The notes under the pieces are model-generated. The model made no database searches and had not been told where the DNA came from. It saw only the letters and a list, made by a program, of their open reading frames with translations. 13,818 nucleotides of DNA, from NCBI GenBank assembly GCA_030641585.1, contig DAOWHE010000001.1:1-13818 (forward strand). The letters are read 5' to 3'. A program made the translations under genes and the position numbers. Position 1 is the first letter of the stretch, and each line of letters begins with the position of its first letter. This DNA is from Dehalococcoidales bacterium (lineage in GTDB: Bacteria > Chloroflexota > Dehalococcoidia > Dehalococcoidales > ARS1013). Below are positions 7,062 through 13,818 of the stretch, piece after piece.

Positions 7062-7068
7062 CACCTCC
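7062..7068 (-). promoter_or_regulatory. Ribosome-binding site deciding the AUU start of the MgtC-family gene
   Basis: GGAGGTG on the minus strand is a seven-base match to the anti-Shine-Dalgarno complement. Counting from GGAGG, ATT at 7056 is 7 nt away and in frame, whereas the first conventional in-frame start (TTG at 7044) is 19 nt away. Spacing therefore favours initiation at AUU. Confidence 0.6.
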
Positions 7069-7078
7069 AAGCGAAAAG

Positions 7079-8599
7079 TTAACCAGCCGCTTTCTTAGCC
7101 GATAGCAACCTGTTTAGGGCATTAATATAGGCCTTGGCACTGGCAAAAATAATATCAGTATCAGCACCGCGGCCAGTATATGTTACACCCTCACTCTCTA
7201 CCCTAATGAGCACATCACCAATGGCATCAATGCCTTCGGTAACAGATTTTACACTAAACTCGGTAAGGGTATTGGGCACATCTACCAGCCCGTTAATGGC
7301 TTTACAGACAGCGTCCACCGGACCAGTCCCCAGGGCGGCATCCTCTAAGACCTCGCCATCAGGGCCAATAAGCCTGACAGCGGCAGTAGGAATACCCCTA
7401 TCGCCACAGGTCACCTGAATGCGGTCAATGCGATAGACTTCAGAAACACTGCGTAGCTCCTGGGCAACCAGGGATTCAATATCCCGGTCAGTAACCCTCT
7501 TTTTCTTATCAGCCAGCTCCTTAAAGGCCTTAAAGGCACGGTTTAAATCCTCATCACTCAGGCTATAGCCCATCTCGGCCAGTCGCTCCTTAAAGGCGTG
7601 GTGTCCACTGAGCTTACCCAGCACTAAGCTACTGGCCGGTATGCCTACCGTTCTGGGGTCCATAATTTCATAGGTTTTGGGCATCTTGATGACACCATCC
7701 TGGTGTATTCCCGACTCGTGGCGGAAGGCATTGGCTCCGATAATCGCCTTATTGGGTTGAACCGAAAAACCGCTCAGCTCACTCACCAGCCGACTCGTTT
7801 TATAAATCTGCCTGGTACTTAAACCGGTAGAGAGCTTGAAAAAGTCGTTGCGGGTTTTAATAGCCATGACAATCTCTTCAAGCGAGGCATTGCCTGCCCT
7901 TTCTCCAATACCGTTAATGGTGCATTCAACCTGTCTTGCCCCCTGCCTGACCGCTTCCAGACTATTAGCCACTGCCAGCCCCAGGTCATCGTGGCAATGA
8001 ACACTAACTGTTGCTTGCTCAATATTGGGCACATTCTGAAAAATACCTTCTATTAACCTGCCAAACTCATCCGGGATGGCATAGCCGACGGTATCGGGGA
8101 TATTTACTGTGGTCGCCCCGGCAGAAATAACTGATTCAAGGACTTGATAGATAAATTCGGGGTTAGCCCGGCTGGCATCCATCGGCGAGAACTCTATATC
8201 ATCGGTATACTTCTTAGCCCTAACTACCATGTCATGAGACATTTCCAGTATCTGCTCACGGCTCTTCTTCAACTGATGAAGCATGTGAATATCTGAAGCG
8301 GAAAGAAAGACATGTATTCGTGGATGCTCAGCCTCCTTAACCGCCTCCCAGGCCCTATCAATATCAACGGGGTGCGCTCGAGCCAGGGCACAGATTATCG
8401 GTGCCCGAATCTCCTTAGCAATAAGCCTAACGGCTTCAAAATCACCCGGTGAGCTAATGGGAAAGCCGGCCTCAATAACATCCACATTGAGCCTCTCCAG
8501 TTGCCTGGCTATCTCCAGCTTCTCCTGGATATTAAGCGTCCCCCCAGCTGCCTGCTCCCCATCCCGCAGGGTGGTATCAAAGATAATTACTCTATCCAT
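7079..8599 (-). CDS. leuA: 2-isopropylmalate synthase
   Basis: This 506-residue enzyme condenses acetyl-CoA with 2-ketoisovalerate, the first committed step to leucine. The catalytic barrel shows DTTLRDGEQ at 8-16, VIEAGFPISSPGDFEAV at 41-57, metal-binding HCHDDLGLA at 201-209, NGIGERAGNASLEE at 229-242 and HESGIHQDG at 294-302. A C-terminal LeuA allosteric domain (about 370-500) suggests leucine feedback. The loop after DGEQ reads AAGG, where many bacterial LeuA have SPG-type residues; this is a mild variation. Start ATG at 8599 has GAGGA (8610-8606) six bases upstream and lies 23 nt after ilvC. It is clearly distinct from the CimA in this window, which has the GGWPGSNPKD signature. Confidence 0.95.
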   Translation of the reverse strand: MDRVIIFDTTLRDGEQAAGGTLNIQEKLEIARQLERLNVDVIEAGFPISSPGDFEAVRLIAKEIRAPIICALARAHPVDIDRAWEAVKEAEHPRIHVFLSASDIHMLHQLKKSREQILEMSHDMVVRAKKYTDDIEFSPMDASRANPEFIYQVLESVISAGATTVNIPDTVGYAIPDEFGRLIEGIFQNVPNIEQATVSVHCHDDLGLAVANSLEAVRQGARQVECTINGIGERAGNASLEEIVMAIKTRNDFFKLSTGLSTRQIYKTSRLVSELSGFSVQPNKAIIGANAFRHESGIHQDGVIKMPKTYEIMDPRTVGIPASSLVLGKLSGHHAFKERLAEMGYSLSDEDLNRAFKAFKELADKKKRVTDRDIESLVAQELRSVSEVYRIDRIQVTCGDRGIPTAAVRLIGPDGEVLEDAALGTGPVDAVCKAINGLVDVPNTLTEFSVKSVTEGIDAIGDVLIRVESEGVTYTGRGADTDIIFASAKAYINALNRLLSAKKAAG

Positions 8600-8622
8600 G
8601 GCTAATCCTCAATTTTCTTGCC

Positions 8623-9621
8623 CTACTTCTTCCCCTTAAGCCAGGGCATCATCTGGCGGAGTTCAGCACCAACCTCCTCAACAAGTTCCTCACTCTCCAT
8701 GCGCTTTAAGGCATTATAGACCGGGCGGCCAACCTGATTTTCCAAAATCCACTCCTTGGCAAAACTTCCATCCTGAACCTCAGCCAGGATTTCGGCCATC
8801 TCTTCCCTGACCATATCATCAATAACTCGTGAGCCCCGGCTATAACCGCCATACTCTGCGGTATCACTCACTGAGTAGTTCATGTAACTTATACCGCCCT
8901 GATAGATGAGGTCAACAATCAGCTTAAGCTCATGTAAGCATTCAAAGTAGGCTATTTCCGGCTGATAGCCGGCTTCAACCAGAGTATCAAAACCAGCCTT
9001 CACCAGGGAGATAACGCCACCACACAATACCGCCTGCTCCCCGAAAAGGTCGGTCTCAGTCTCTTCAGCAAAGGTTGTCTCCAGAACAGCGGCCCGGCTA
9101 CAACCAATGCCCTTGGCGTAAGCCAGAGCTAAATCCCTCGCCTTACCCGAGGCATCCTGCTGAACCGCCACCAGAGCCGGAGGGCCAATGCCCTCGGTAT
9201 AGAGCTGCCTCAGCATATGACCGGGGCACTTGGGGGCTATCATGGTAACATCAACCTCAGCCGGCGGCACAACCTGCCCGTAATGGATACTAAAACCATG
9301 GGCAAACATCAGCATCTTGCCCGGTTTAAGTCCACCCTCAATTTCCCGGCTATAGATGCTGGACTGCAGGGTGTCTGGAACCAACATCATGATTATATCG
9401 GCTTGCTTGGCCACCTCAGCCGCAGCTAATACTTCAAAGCCAGCATCTTGAGCCTTCTTCCAGTTCGGGCTTCCCTGGGCCTCAGCCACTAGCACCTTCA
9501 AGCCGCTATCCCTCAGGTTCTGCGCCTGGGCATGCCCCTGACTGCCATAGCCGATAACACCAATTACCTTGCCATTAAGCAGCGAAAGGTCACAATCTTT
9601 ATCATAGTATATTGTCGCCAT
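8623..9621 (-). CDS. ilvC: Ketol-acid reductoisomerase (class I), possibly NADH-using
   Basis: IlvC isomerises and reduces acetolactate and acetohydroxybutyrate. From ATG at 9621 it has 332 residues, typical of class I. This start follows AGGAGG (9635-9630) by 8 nt; the frame extends to a GTG at 9645, but that would place the ribosome-binding site inside the gene. Visible are the nucleotide motif GYGSQG at 24-29, FAHGF at 106-110, APKCPGH around K131 (most relatives have G, S or A where C132 is), metal ligands D191 and E195 in DLFGEQ, and E227/E231 in ECLHELK. The loop after strand beta-2 reads AEAQGSPNW (46-54). The arginine and second serine that hold the NADPH 2'-phosphate in well-studied class I enzymes are missing, and E47 stands nearby, which suggests NADH use (inference). 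It lies 36 nt after ilvN. Confidence 0.96.
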   Translation of the reverse strand: MATIYYDKDCDLSLLNGKVIGVIGYGSQGHAQAQNLRDSGLKVLVAEAQGSPNWKKAQDAGFEVLAAAEVAKQADIIMMLVPDTLQSSIYSREIEGGLKPGKMLMFAHGFSIHYGQVVPPAEVDVTMIAPKCPGHMLRQLYTEGIGPPALVAVQQDASGKARDLALAYAKGIGCSRAAVLETTFAEETETDLFGEQAVLCGGVISLVKAGFDTLVEAGYQPEIAYFECLHELKLIVDLIYQGGISYMNYSVSDTAEYGGYSRGSRVIDDMVREEMAEILAEVQDGSFAKEWILENQVGRPVYNALKRMESEELVEEVGAELRQMMPWLKGKK

Positions 9622-9657
9622 AGTCACTTCCTCCTTTTGTTTCACTCTTAGCTCAGG

Positions 9658-10209
9658 CTAAGATGTTTTCTTCCGTTTTCTGTCCTGAGTCTTCAATGGC
9701 TTTTCACCTACCACCAGTGAGCCTGAGCCACCACGAGTCATGGCTACACATCCCGTCCTGGTCACTTCCCTGATGCCAAAGCGGCGAAGTAGCTCATACA
9801 GGGAATTGATTTTCTGCTCATCCCCGGTAACCTCAACGGTTACCGAATCAGCGGCAACATCAACTATATCTGCCCTGAATATATCAACTATTTGCATAAC
9901 CTCACTGCGGGTGGCAGGAGTTACCTTCACTTTAATTAGCGCCAGCTCTCGAGTGATTGTGCTCCCTCCTGTAATATCTGAAACCTTTACTACATCCACC
10001 ACCTTATCCAACTGTTTTCTCACCTGCTCCACCATTGTTACTGTCCCACCAACGACAATAGTCATGCGTGACAGATGAGGCAGTTCACTATGCCCCACGG
10101 CAATACTCTCAATATTAAAACCACGCCGCCTAAAAAGGCTTGCCACGCGGTTTAAAACCCCGGGCTTATCGGCAACCAAGGCGACTAGGGTGTGTTTCGC
10201 CACGACCAT
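9658..10209 (-). CDS. ilvN: Acetolactate synthase regulatory (small) subunit
   Basis: This subunit activates IlvB and confers feedback inhibition, usually by valine. From ATG at 10209 it has 183 residues. The open frame reaches back to 10269, but that would overlap ilvB, and only the chosen ATG has a ribosome-binding site (AGAGGTGG, 10220-10213). An N-terminal ACT domain (about 5-80) contains DKPGVLNRVASLFRRRGFNIES (14-35), keeping the glycine and asparagine (G17, N32) that match known valine-contact positions in E. coli small subunits. A second ACT-like C-terminal domain occupies about 88-160. The last 20 residues are a basic tail (DRKRKK near 176-181) of no known function. The gene lies 34 nt after ilvB, its catalytic partner. 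Confidence 0.94.
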   Translation of the reverse strand: MVVAKHTLVALVADKPGVLNRVASLFRRRGFNIESIAVGHSELPHLSRMTIVVGGTVTMVEQVRKQLDKVVDVVKVSDITGGSTITRELALIKVKVTPATRSEVMQIVDIFRADIVDVAADSVTVEVTGDEQKINSLYELLRRFGIREVTRTGCVAMTRGGSGSLVVGEKPLKTQDRKRKKTS

Positions 10210-10243
10210 TATCCACCTCTCTATTAAATCAGATGTTTCCCAG

Positions 10244-11953
10244 TTAAAGCTTGGCGGAATTGTAGACAACTTTTGTCTTTTTCTTTGGTTCTTCTATTAC
10301 TTCAGCCAGAGACGTCCCTGGAGCTACCATGGGATACACATTCTCCTCCGGCTCCACCATAAAGTTTATCAGGAAGGGACCGGGCTCACTCATGGCTTTT
10401 TCAATAGCCGGCACCACCTCTTCCTTGCGCTCAACGGTTAGCCCTGGGATACCATAGGCCTCAGCAATCTTTACAAAATCGGGGCAATTGAGCTTGGTGG
10501 CGACATAACGCTTGTCATAGAACAAGTCCTGCCACTGCCGCACCATTCCCAGATAGCCATTGTTCATAATGGCTATTTTAACCGCCACTCGTTCCTGGGC
10601 TATAGTAGCCAATTCCTGAATAGTCATCTGGAAACCGCCGTCACCGGCAATACTCCAAACAACCTCATCAGGACAGCCTATCTTAGCCCCAATAGCTGCT
10701 GGCAGTTCAAAGCCCATAGTCCCCAGACCACCCGATGATATCAGGCTATTTGGCTTATCAAACCAGTAGTGTTGCGCTGCCCACATCTGGCTCTGGCCGA
10801 CTCCGGTAACAATAATTGCCTCACCCCGGGTTACCTCATAAATTTTGCGAATGACAAACTGGGGCAGCAGCTCCTCGCAATCTCTTATCTCAATTGAAGG
10901 ATGCTCCCGTCTCCAGTTATCAAGCTGCTTTACCCAGTCAATATGCTTACAAGGAGCAAGGAGCTTATTTAATACCTTCAGCACATTCTTTACATCACCA
11001 ACTATGGGTACATCTACACGCACATTCTTGCCGATTTCTGCCGGGTCAATATCAATATGGATAATGCGGGCATGGGGAGCAAAACCGCTTACCCTAGATG
11101 TAGCCCTATCATCAAACCTCATCCCGATAGCTATAATAAGGTCGCAAGAGCTAACCGCCAGATTGGCATAAGCCATGCCATGCATCCCCAGCCAGCCATA
11201 AGATAGAGCATGAGACTCAGGGAAAGAGCTTATACCCAGCAAGGTGGTAACCACCGGTATCTGCGCTGTCTCAGCCAGGTATTTAAGTTCAGCATAGGCG
11301 CCAGAGATAATTACCCCCCTACCGGCAAGAATAAGCGGTCGCTCGGCTTCACCAATAAGCTTGGCTGCTTTCTTAATCTGCGCCGGATGTCCCTGGAGGG
11401 TCGGCTTATAGCCTGGCAGGTCCACCTTGCTCGGATAGCGAAACTCTGCCTGCTCTATTTGAAAATCTTTGGGGATGTCAATAAGCACCGGCCCCGGTCG
11501 GCCAGTCCTGGCCAGGTAAAAAGCCTCCTTAATTATTCCCGCAAGTGAGCCGGTGTCCATAGCCAGGTAGTTGTGTTTAGTAATAGGCAATGTGATGCCG
11601 GTAATATCTATCTCCTGGAAAGCGTCCTTGCCAATAAAGGGACTGGCTACCTGACCGGTCATGGCTACTATGGGAACAGAATCCAGATAGGCATCGGCAA
11701 TCCCGGTCACCAGATTGGTTGCCCCGGGGCCGGAGGTGGCCAGACAGACACCTACCTTGCCGGTGGCTCTGGCATAGCCTTCAGCAGCATGGACAGCACC
11801 CTGCTCATGTCGCACCAGAATATGACGAAGCTGGGGGTAGCGAGGCAGGGTGTCATACAGTGGCAGGATAGCCCCACCAAGGATGCCGAAAATAACCTCC
11901 ACTCCCTCTCTTACCAGGCTCTCACATATAATCTGGGCACCAGTCATCTTCAT
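10244..11953 (-). CDS. ilvB: Acetolactate synthase catalytic (large) subunit
   Basis: IlvB is the thiamine-diphosphate and FAD enzyme that joins two pyruvates, or pyruvate and 2-ketobutyrate. It has 569 residues from ATG at 11953. Catalytic E50 sits in VRHEQGAVHAAEGYAR (47-62), followed by SGPGATNLVTGIADA (74-88). The FAD-region segment IGMRFDDRATSRV is at 276-288. The diphosphate-binding motif begins at GDGG (437-440) and ends at MNNGYLGMVRQWQ (463-475). All are standard for biosynthetic acetolactate synthase, and the adjacent ilvN confirms it. The frame also has an ATG at 11965, but GGAGG (11963-11959) lies inside it and serves the ATG at 11953 (5 nt). A third ATG at 11947 cannot be excluded. 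Confidence 0.96.
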   Translation of the reverse strand: MKMTGAQIICESLVREGVEVIFGILGGAILPLYDTLPRYPQLRHILVRHEQGAVHAAEGYARATGKVGVCLATSGPGATNLVTGIADAYLDSVPIVAMTGQVASPFIGKDAFQEIDITGITLPITKHNYLAMDTGSLAGIIKEAFYLARTGRPGPVLIDIPKDFQIEQAEFRYPSKVDLPGYKPTLQGHPAQIKKAAKLIGEAERPLILAGRGVIISGAYAELKYLAETAQIPVVTTLLGISSFPESHALSYGWLGMHGMAYANLAVSSCDLIIAIGMRFDDRATSRVSGFAPHARIIHIDIDPAEIGKNVRVDVPIVGDVKNVLKVLNKLLAPCKHIDWVKQLDNWRREHPSIEIRDCEELLPQFVIRKIYEVTRGEAIIVTGVGQSQMWAAQHYWFDKPNSLISSGGLGTMGFELPAAIGAKIGCPDEVVWSIAGDGGFQMTIQELATIAQERVAVKIAIMNNGYLGMVRQWQDLFYDKRYVATKLNCPDFVKIAEAYGIPGLTVERKEEVVPAIEKAMSEPGPFLINFMVEPEENVYPMVAPGTSLAEVIEEPKKKTKVVYNSAKL

Positions 11954-12025
11954 AACCGCCTCCATAATAGACGCTTCGTCCCAATCCTTAAGAAATGCAC
12001 TTTCCCTTCGCCATGTCGGACTTCC
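11954..12025 (-). other. ilvD-ilvB intergenic gap, the largest in the operon body
   Basis: These 72 nt hold the ilvB ribosome-binding site (GGAGG, 11963-11959) and a weak possible hairpin, GACG-AAG-CGTC, without a T run after it. An eight-codon frame beginning ATGGCGAAG is present but has no branched-chain codon run and no clear ribosome-binding site. I see no convincing promoter or terminator. Confidence 0.4.
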
Positions 12026-13690
12026 CTATTTAAACACCGCCCCGGTGCTGGCTGAACCTACTTTTTCTGTGTAATACCTAAGATAACCGCTTTTTACCCT
12101 AGGTTTAAACTCAGTAAGATGAGCCAAACGCTTGGCTATTTCTCTGTCACTAAGCTCAACCTCAAGACTATGCTCTGGAATATCAATCTTTACTATATCT
12201 CCATCAGCTAGGGCGGCGATAGGTCCCTTACTTGCCGCCTCAGGGGAGACATGCCCGATAGCAGCACCACGGGTGGCCCCGGAAAAGCGCCCATCAGTGA
12301 TGACGGCTACCTCTTTATCCATACCCATACCAGAAAGCAGGGAAGTAGGAGTGAGCATCTCTCTCATGCCGGGTCCCCCTTTTGGCCCCTCGTAACGAAT
12401 AACAAGCACATCACCCGCTTTTATGTTGCCATCCAAAATGGCTGCTGTTGCCGCCTCTTCAGATTCAAACACCCTGGCCGGCCCACGGTGAACCATCATC
12501 TCAGGCGCTACCGCCGACCTTTTGACCACTGCCCCCTCTGGTGCCAGATTGCCAAAAAGGACAGCAATACCCCCCTTAGCCGAATAAGCACTGGCGGCGG
12601 AGCGGATAACTTCACCATCCACCACCCGGCTACCGGCGATAAGGCTGGCCACTGACTTTCCTGATACCGTCCTTGTCTCCAGGTTCAGATGCTCTTTGAG
12701 CTCTTTCATTACACCATCTATGCCACCGGCTCTATCTAAATCCTCAATATGATAGTCACCGGCCGGTCTTAGCCTACACAGGCAAGGGGTTTCTTCACTG
12801 ATATTATTTATCATTGGCAGGGTAAAATCAATCCCGGCTTCATAAGCCACTGCCATAAGGTGAAGTACCGAATTGGTACTGCCTCCCAGTGCCATATCAA
12901 CAACGAAGGCATTATGGATAGAGGCTCTATTTATAATGTCTCGCGGGCGAATATTACTAGCCAGCAGCTCCATAAGCTGCCGCCCGGTCTCATTTGCCAG
13001 CTTGAGTCGCCTGGCATCAACTGCTGGAATAGTGCCACTGCCCACCAGCGCCATACCCATTGCCTCAGTCAAGCAGTTCATAGTATTGGCGGTAAACATC
13101 CCGGCACAGCTACCACAACCGGGACAAGCCACCTCTTCTAACTGCTTTAGCTCCGCCTCGGTCATCTGTCCCCGAGATACCCTGCCTACCGCTTCAAAGA
13201 CAGAACTAAGGTCAACACGTTTGGCCCCATCACCATCACCCAGACGCCCGGCCATCATGGGGCCACCACTAATAAAGATAGACGGCAGATTCAGCCTCAC
13301 CGCTGCCATGAGCATCCCGGGAATTATTTTGTCGCAGTTGGTAATAAAAACTAAGCCGTCAAAGGCATGAGCCTCGGCCATTATCTCTACCGAGTCAGCT
13401 ATCAGCTCCCGACTGGGCAGGCTATACTTCATGCCCTGGTGGTTCATGGTAATACCATCACACACGGCAATAGTATTAAACTCAAAGGGAACTCCACCGC
13501 CACGGCGCACCCCGGCTTTAACCGCTTCGGCCAGAGCCCGCAGATGCATATGCCCGGGAACAACTTCAGTAAAGCTGTTTACCACCCCGATAAACGGCCT
13601 ATCTATTTCAGCCGTTGTTAAACCTAGGGCATGTAGCAATGACCGATGTGGTGCCCGCTCAATACCCTTTTTAATAGCATCACTTTTCAT
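12026..13690 (-). CDS. ilvD: Dihydroxy-acid dehydratase
   Basis: IlvD dehydrates the dihydroxy acids to 2-ketoisovalerate and 2-keto-3-methylvalerate using an iron-sulphur cluster and Mg2+. The 554-residue length is normal. Motifs include VVNSFTEVVPGHMHLR at 36-51, FNTIAVCDGITMNHQGM at 71-87, SLPSRELIADSVE at 90-102, ITNCDKIIPGML (C119, K121), ACPGCGSCAGMFTANTMNC (C189, C192, C195) and the C-terminal GPKGGPGMREML and TDGRFSGATRG. The N-terminal cysteine that helps hold the [2Fe-2S] cluster in the plant-type enzymes is absent (NSFTEVVPGH instead). The protein therefore looks closer to the E. coli type, known for an oxygen-sensitive [4Fe-4S] cluster. Start ATG at 13690 has only a modest site (GGGAAG, spacing about 9). 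It is the first gene of the operon, behind a promoter and a probable attenuator. Confidence 0.96.
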   Translation of the reverse strand: MKSDAIKKGIERAPHRSLLHALGLTTAEIDRPFIGVVNSFTEVVPGHMHLRALAEAVKAGVRRGGGVPFEFNTIAVCDGITMNHQGMKYSLPSRELIADSVEIMAEAHAFDGLVFITNCDKIIPGMLMAAVRLNLPSIFISGGPMMAGRLGDGDGAKRVDLSSVFEAVGRVSRGQMTEAELKQLEEVACPGCGSCAGMFTANTMNCLTEAMGMALVGSGTIPAVDARRLKLANETGRQLMELLASNIRPRDIINRASIHNAFVVDMALGGSTNSVLHLMAVAYEAGIDFTLPMINNISEETPCLCRLRPAGDYHIEDLDRAGGIDGVMKELKEHLNLETRTVSGKSVASLIAGSRVVDGEVIRSAASAYSAKGGIAVLFGNLAPEGAVVKRSAVAPEMMVHRGPARVFESEEAATAAILDGNIKAGDVLVIRYEGPKGGPGMREMLTPTSLLSGMGMDKEVAVITDGRFSGATRGAAIGHVSPEAASKGPIAALADGDIVKIDIPEHSLEVELSDREIAKRLAHLTEFKPRVKSGYLRYYTEKVGSASTGAVFK

Positions 13691-13785
13691 GATTTTTCAC
13701 TTCCCGTATTAAGCCAATAATTAAAAATCCGTCCCCACCGGGACAGATTAGGAAGTTTGGGGACCCATCTCCATTCGGCCATCTA
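13691..13785 (-). other. ilvD leader region
   Basis: The predicted leader contains the hairpin above and two short frames. One of eight codons (13774-13748) reads MEMGPQTS. The other, of 31 codons from ATG at 13782, ends in a TGA that overlaps the ilvD ATG; its ATG lies at or before the predicted transcription start. Neither is rich in Leu, Ile or Val codons, so ribosome-stalling attenuation of the classical kind is not supported. No T-box sequence was recognised. Confidence 0.45.
13723..13748 (-). terminator. Probable intrinsic terminator in the ilvD leader (attenuator)
   Basis: Minus-strand ATCTGTCCC (13748-13740) pairs with GGGACGGAT (13735-13727) over nine positions, one of them G-U, around the loop GGTG. 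It is followed at once by four further T (13726-13723). The hairpin lies between the promoter and ilvD, so it is read as an attenuator. Upstream, GTCCCC within about 13766-13760 could compete for the GGGGAC of the 3' arm. The T run is short, so efficiency may be partial. Confidence 0.6.
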
Positions 13786-13814
13786 AAAATAACACAGTGC
13801 CCAGCTAGTGTCAA
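13786..13814 (-). promoter_or_regulatory. Sigma-70-type promoter of the ilv-leu-cimA operon
   Basis: On the minus strand there is a perfect -35 TTGACA (13814-13809), a 17-bp spacer, and a -10 TATTTT (13791-13786, four of six matches to TATAAT). The predicted start point is near 13779, about 90 nt upstream of ilvD. No other comparably good promoter was seen within the operon. The window ends 4 bp upstream of the -35, so operators further upstream would be missed. Confidence 0.7.
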
Positions 13815-13818
13815 GCTA

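Noticed and set aside
11954..12025. A T-box riboswitch or second promoter between ilvD and ilvB.
   Set aside because: 72 nt is too short for a T-box, the conserved T-box sequence is absent, and no -35/-10 pair was found.
11954..12028. The frame between the ilvD TAG stop and the ilvB start is open and in phase, so reading through the TAG would fuse the two proteins.
   Set aside because: Phase match is a one-in-three chance and a 24-codon open stretch is common. IlvD has a normal length, ilvB has its own ribosome-binding site, and nothing suggests stop-codon suppression.
13687..13782. A 31-codon frame (ATG at 13782, TGA overlapping the ilvD ATG) as a leader peptide gene.
   Set aside because: Its ATG lies at or before the predicted transcription start, it has no ribosome-binding site, and it is not rich in Leu, Ile or Val codons. 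The overlap may be chance.

Overview
The window is almost entirely one long leftward (minus-strand) operon for branched-chain amino acid synthesis. From promoter to end it reads ilvD, ilvB, ilvN, ilvC, leuA, mgtC-like, leuC, [SDR, MGMT-like, small membrane protein], leuD, leuB, cimA. A rightward, 5'-truncated SagB-type nitroreductase gene meets the end of cimA head-on with only 2 bp between the stop codons. Gene density is very high: neighbouring genes overlap or are 2 to 72 nt apart, and no stretch over 300 bp lacks a gene.

Organism: probably an anaerobic bacterium of the Chloroflexota, class Dehalococcoidia or a relative. This rests on the gene order, which as I remember it matches the ilv-leu-cimA cluster of Dehalococcoides including the MgtC gene, on the short aconitase-type LeuC/LeuD pair, and on the presence of citramalate synthase. 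It is inference from memory; no database was searched.

Pathway logic: IlvB/IlvN make acetolactate and acetohydroxybutyrate, IlvC reduces and isomerises them, and IlvD dehydrates them to the 2-keto acids of valine and isoleucine. LeuA, LeuCD and LeuB extend 2-ketoisovalerate to the leucine precursor. CimA makes citramalate from pyruvate and acetyl-CoA; LeuCD and LeuB can then turn it into 2-ketobutyrate, the isoleucine precursor. Isoleucine can therefore be made without threonine deaminase, which is not in the window; neither is the aminotransferase IlvE.

Control: upstream of ilvD there is a good sigma-70-type promoter (TTGACA, 17 bp, TATTTT). It is followed, before ilvD, by a 9-bp hairpin with a T run that looks like an intrinsic terminator, so the operon may be attenuated. 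No leader peptide rich in Leu/Ile/Val codons is visible.

Unusual points: (1) the SDR gene has a perfect Shine-Dalgarno and its Rossmann glycine motif upstream of the first ATG, so it appears to start at AUA; the mgtC-like gene similarly appears to start at AUU. (2) Three genes unrelated to the pathway separate leuC from leuD. One is an MGMT-family protein whose PCHR active site reads PYWR. Another is a 53-residue membrane protein that may be a fragment. (3) IlvC lacks the usual NADPH-binding arginine and has a glutamate nearby. Several conventional gene starts were moved on the basis of ribosome-binding sites.
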